Source: Xaviernesmea oryzae
Lineage (GTDB): Bacteria; Pseudomonadota; Alphaproteobacteria; Rhizobiales; Rhizobiaceae
NCBI RefSeq assembly: GCF_900109605.1
Contig: NZ_FOAM01000005.1
Location: forward strand, 248,001-312,000
Direction: 5' to 3'
Length of the DNA stretch: 64,000 nt
In this document: piece after piece, positions 61,620 through 64,000 of the stretch
How positions within the stretch are numbered: position 1 is the first letter of the stretch
Layout of the letters: every line of letters starts with the position of its first letter
Translations under genes and position numbers: made by a program
The notes under the pieces: generated by a model
Database searches by the model: none
What the model was told of the DNA's origin: nothing
Seen by the model: only the letters and a program-made list of their open reading frames with translations

Positions 61620-62837
61620 CTAACCAAGCGCCGGTGCGAAGGCTTTCACGTCGGCCGGCTTGTCGTCCATCTGCAGATGCAGGCGCGTTCCCCGGTAAGG
61701 CGAATGCCGGGCAACGGCATCGCGATCGAGCTCCACGCCGAGCCCCGGCTCCTCGGAAGGGATGAGATAACCATCCTCGAAACGCAGCGGCTTTGTCAGG
61801 ATCTCGGCGTAGAAGCCGGAGAAATCGACGATGGCTTCGTGAATCAGGAAATTCGGCGAGGCGGCGGCCAGTTGGATGCTGGCGGCAGCGCCGATCGGGC
61901 CGTTGTAGAGGTGCGGCGCGATCACGGCATAATGCGCCTCCGCCATGCCCGCGATCTTCTTGCATTCAAGAATGCCGCCGGCCCGCGCGACGTTCATCTG
62001 CAGGATCGACGCTGCGCCAGTTTCCAGCACCCGCTGAAATTCGTATTTCGTCGTCAGCCGTTCGCCTGTCGCAATGGGGATCGAGGTCTTGCCCGCCACC
62101 TCGGCCATGGCTCTTTCCTGGCCCGGCGGCACGGGCTCCTCCAACCAGAGCGGATCATAGCGCTCCAAACGCCGCGCAAGGCGGATCGCCGAGGCAGGGG
62201 CCATTTGCCCATGGGTGCCGAAGAGGAGGTCGGCGCGGTTGCCGACGGCTTCGCGCAGCCGGGCGCAAAACACCTCGCACCGCTCCATCACCGCCAGCGA
62301 AAGATGGTGGCCGGAATAGGCGGTATAAGGCCCGGCCGGATCGAATTTGAGCGCGGTGAAGCCCATGTCGAGCATCTCAAGCGCACAAGCGGCGGCGAGG
62401 TCCGGATCGTTGTAATCATAGGCGCCGGCGGCATTCTTGGGGTAGAGATAGGTGTAGGCGCGCAGCCGGTCATGAACCCGGCCGCCAATGAGCTTGTGCA
62501 CCGGCTTGCCGGCCGCCTTGCCGATGATGTCCCAGCAGGCGATCTCCAGCCCGGAGACGATGCCCATCATCGTCGCGTCCGGCCGCTGGGTAAAGCCGCT
62601 GGAATAGGCCAACCGCCAGAAGCGCTCGATATCGTGCGGATCATGGCCGAGCAGATAGCGCTGAAACACATCCTCGATCAGCGGCACCAGCGCATTCGGA
62701 TCGAAAGCGGTGGAATAGATTTCCCCGACCCCCTCGATGCCGTCCTTGGTCTGAAGACGCACGAAGATCCAGTACATTCCGCCGATATGCGGCGGTGGCA
62801 CGGCAACGACATCGGTGGAAAGGGAAGCGATCTGCAC
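61620..62837 (-). CDS. enolase-superfamily acid-sugar dehydratase-like protein
   Basis: 405-aa mandelate-racemase/enolase-superfamily protein. Second and third metal Glu are in LEEPVPPGQ (about 233) and IATGERLTT (259), base-region Lys in ALKFDPAGP, and His309 in IAPHLYNGPIG. Where galactonate-dehydratase-type members have the first metal Asp (DFHG) this protein has Gly207 in FGTHGQM. GTG 62837 is preferred because GGAGGAGCAGGA precedes it; an ATG at 62906 would add 23 unlikely residues. Probable dehydration of an aldonate; substrate unknown. Confidence 0.85.
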   Translation of the reverse strand: MQIASLSTDVVAVPPPHIGGMYWIFVRLQTKDGIEGVGEIYSTAFDPNALVPLIEDVFQRYLLGHDPHDIERFWRLAYSSGFTQRPDATMMGIVSGLEIACWDIIGKAAGKPVHKLIGGRVHDRLRAYTYLYPKNAAGAYDYNDPDLAAACALEMLDMGFTALKFDPAGPYTAYSGHHLSLAVMERCEVFCARLREAVGNRADLLFGTHGQMAPASAIRLARRLERYDPLWLEEPVPPGQERAMAEVAGKTSIPIATGERLTTKYEFQRVLETGAASILQMNVARAGGILECKKIAGMAEAHYAVIAPHLYNGPIGAAASIQLAAASPNFLIHEAIVDFSGFYAEILTKPLRFEDGYLIPSEEPGLGVELDRDAVARHSPYRGTRLHLQMDDKPADVKAFAPALG

Positions 62838-63199
62838 TGTCCTGCTCCTCCATGCCTCCTGCGCCGGCTGCCAGCGGATATCCGGCCATGCTCGCGCAGA
62901 TACCAATGACGCAGCCGCCCCGGACCGTCCATCCTGGTCGCATCATCACGGCAAGCGTAAAGCGCAATTTGGCTGAGGATATCGCAAGGCCGCCATTGGC
63001 AGGCCGAACCGCGGCATGATGCGCATAGCGAGCGCCCCATCACGAAAAAAAGCCGCGAGGCGGATGCCGCGAGAGAGATATGTAGATGTGTTGGAGGCGC
63101 GCCTCGTCAGCGGCAAGCGTGCCGCTTGACGATCGGCGGGCGCAATCGAAACCCAACGCAGGCAGAGCCGACGGGATCAGCCATGCCCGCGACATCAGT
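62838..63199. other. intergenic region between flavin monooxygenase and dehydratase genes
   Basis: 362 nt without a gene; holds a terminator-like hairpin for the upstream monooxygenase (63045-63063) and presumably the promoter of the dehydratase-GMC operon. The sequence is GC-rich, and no operator dyad stands out. Confidence 0.45.
63045..63063 (-). terminator. factor-independent terminator candidate
   Basis: On the minus strand, stem CCGC/GCGG with a 3-nt loop (63063-63053), one C, then seven T (63051-63045). About 135 nt beyond the stop of the monooxygenase gene. It is the only hairpin plus T-run seen in the window; the stem is short. Confidence 0.5.
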
Positions 63200-64000
63200 T
63201 CATTCGGCGGCCACCCGCCGTTCGGCCGCTTCGCGGCGCTTGACCGCCTCGATATCGCGATAGCGGTCGGCCGGGTGTGTCTTCGGCAAATACGGCCCCT
63301 GGCCAAAGAGCTTTTCCCGCAGCGTGCCGGGCTTGTAAGCCGTCGGATAGGCACCGCGCGCCTGCAATTCCGGAACGATGTAGCCGACGATGTCTTCAAA
63401 GCTATCTGGCGTCACGGCATAGGCGATGTTGAAGCCGTCGACATCGGTCTCTTCAACCCATTCCTGGAGGATATCGGCGATCCGGCCAGGGGAACCGACG
63501 AAGACCGGCCCCATACCGCCAATGCCTCCAAATTTCGCGAGCTCGTCGATCGTCCAGGTTTTGTCGCCGCCGGCGATATGCTCGACAAAGGAGTGGATGG
63601 CGTTGGTTTCGATCCGTTCGACCACGTCGGTGGGCGCATATTGGCCGAAATCGATACCGCTCCAGCCGGACATGAAGGTGAGCGAGCCGTCATAAGAAAT
63701 ATAGCGGCGATAATCCTCGAACTTGGCCTGCGCCTTGGCCTCGGTTTCGTCGGTGATCAGGGTCACCAGCGTATAGATGAAGACCGACTTCGGATCGCGC
63801 CCGGCTTCCGCGATCCGCTGCCGGATATCGGCGACATAGGCCTTCAGCACGCTCTTGGTCGGCGCGGCGACGAAGATGCACTCCGCATGCGCGGCGGCGA
63901 AGGCCTTGCCGGGCCCGGAAGCACCCGCCTGATAGAGAACCGGCGTGCGCTGCGGCGAAGGCTCGGTCAGCCCATAGCCCGGCACCTCGAAGAACTGCCC
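63200..64000 (-). CDS. LLM-class FMN-dependent monooxygenase (NtaA/SnaA/DszA type), truncated by window edge
   Basis: C-terminal 266 residues of a bacterial-luciferase-like flavin monooxygenase; the N-terminal part lies beyond position 64000. Family segments are visible: FFEVPGYG near the entry edge, PQRTPVLYQAGASGPGKAFAA, FVAAPTK, GSPGRIADILQEWVEETDVDGFNIAY and VPELQARGAYPTAY. Members oxidise nitrilotriacetate, sulfonates or aromatic compounds with FMNH2 from a partner reductase. No partner is in view. Confidence 0.88.
   Translation of the reverse strand, partial: GQFFEVPGYGLTEPSPQRTPVLYQAGASGPGKAFAAAHAECIFVAAPTKSVLKAYVADIRQRIAEAGRDPKSVFIYTLVTLITDETEAKAQAKFEDYRRYISYDGSLTFMSGWSGIDFGQYAPTDVVERIETNAIHSFVEHIAGGDKTWTIDELAKFGGIGGMGPVFVGSPGRIADILQEWVEETDVDGFNIAYAVTPDSFEDIVGYIVPELQARGAYPTAYKPGTLREKLFGQGPYLPKTHPADRYRDIEAVKRREAAERRVAAE

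Overview
The window looks like a GC-rich alphaproteobacterial replicon, most likely from the Rhizobiaceae (Agrobacterium/Rhizobium/Ensifer-like). Grounds: uronate dehydrogenase next to a KdgD-type dehydratase, a MucR/Ros-family regulator, a BigR-like sulfur repressor, the very high density of ABC-importer catabolic operons, and two copies of a roughly 205-bp intergenic inverted repeat like those common in rhizobia. No rRNA, tRNA, CRISPR, phage gene, transposase or replication origin was recognised. Taxonomy is inferred from gene content only.

Layout. 1-2715: tail of an unknown gene, then a membrane GGDEF-EAL protein. 2872-12104: hexuronate catabolism (SMP-30 lactonase, CUT1 sugar importer, kdgD, FadR-type regulator, divergent udh, then uxuA). 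12258-21798: second CUT1 importer with an SDR (minus), divergent from a BtpA-like protein, FGGY kinase, HAD phosphatase and DeoR-type repressor. 21967-24984: a questin-oxidase-like protein, a repeat element and an FAD monooxygenase-like protein. 25381-37207: one long plus-strand operon with a third CUT1 importer, a biuret-hydrolase-like cysteine hydrolase, its catalytically dead paralogue, allophanate hydrolase, two cytosine-deaminase-like amidohydrolases and a gamma-glutamyltransferase-like enzyme. 37338-43185: HisJQMP-type amino acid importer ending in a histidine-ammonia-lyase-like protein with an altered MIO triad, divergent from a HutC-like repressor. 43445-44606: bigR-pmpA-pmpB-like sulfur operon. 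44723-55781: a divergent polyol or rare-sugar locus (RbsABC-type importer, two SDRs, triosephosphate isomerase; split transketolase, FGGY kinase, SorC regulator). 55924-64000: MYG1-family protein, zinc-less MucR-like protein, LysR/SDR pair, GMC oxidoreductase with an enolase-superfamily dehydratase, and a truncated flavin monooxygenase.

How it works together. Almost every block is a self-contained uptake-plus-breakdown module with its own regulator, and I can see candidate operator sequences for five of the regulators. All five solute-binding-protein genes are followed by a strong intercistronic hairpin before the next gene, probably setting binding protein above permease.

The best candidate for an undescribed system is 25381-42109: two convergent nitrogen-compound operons in which three enzyme-family members (30492, 35978, 37338) have lost or exchanged canonical catalytic residues while keeping an intact fold and reading frame.
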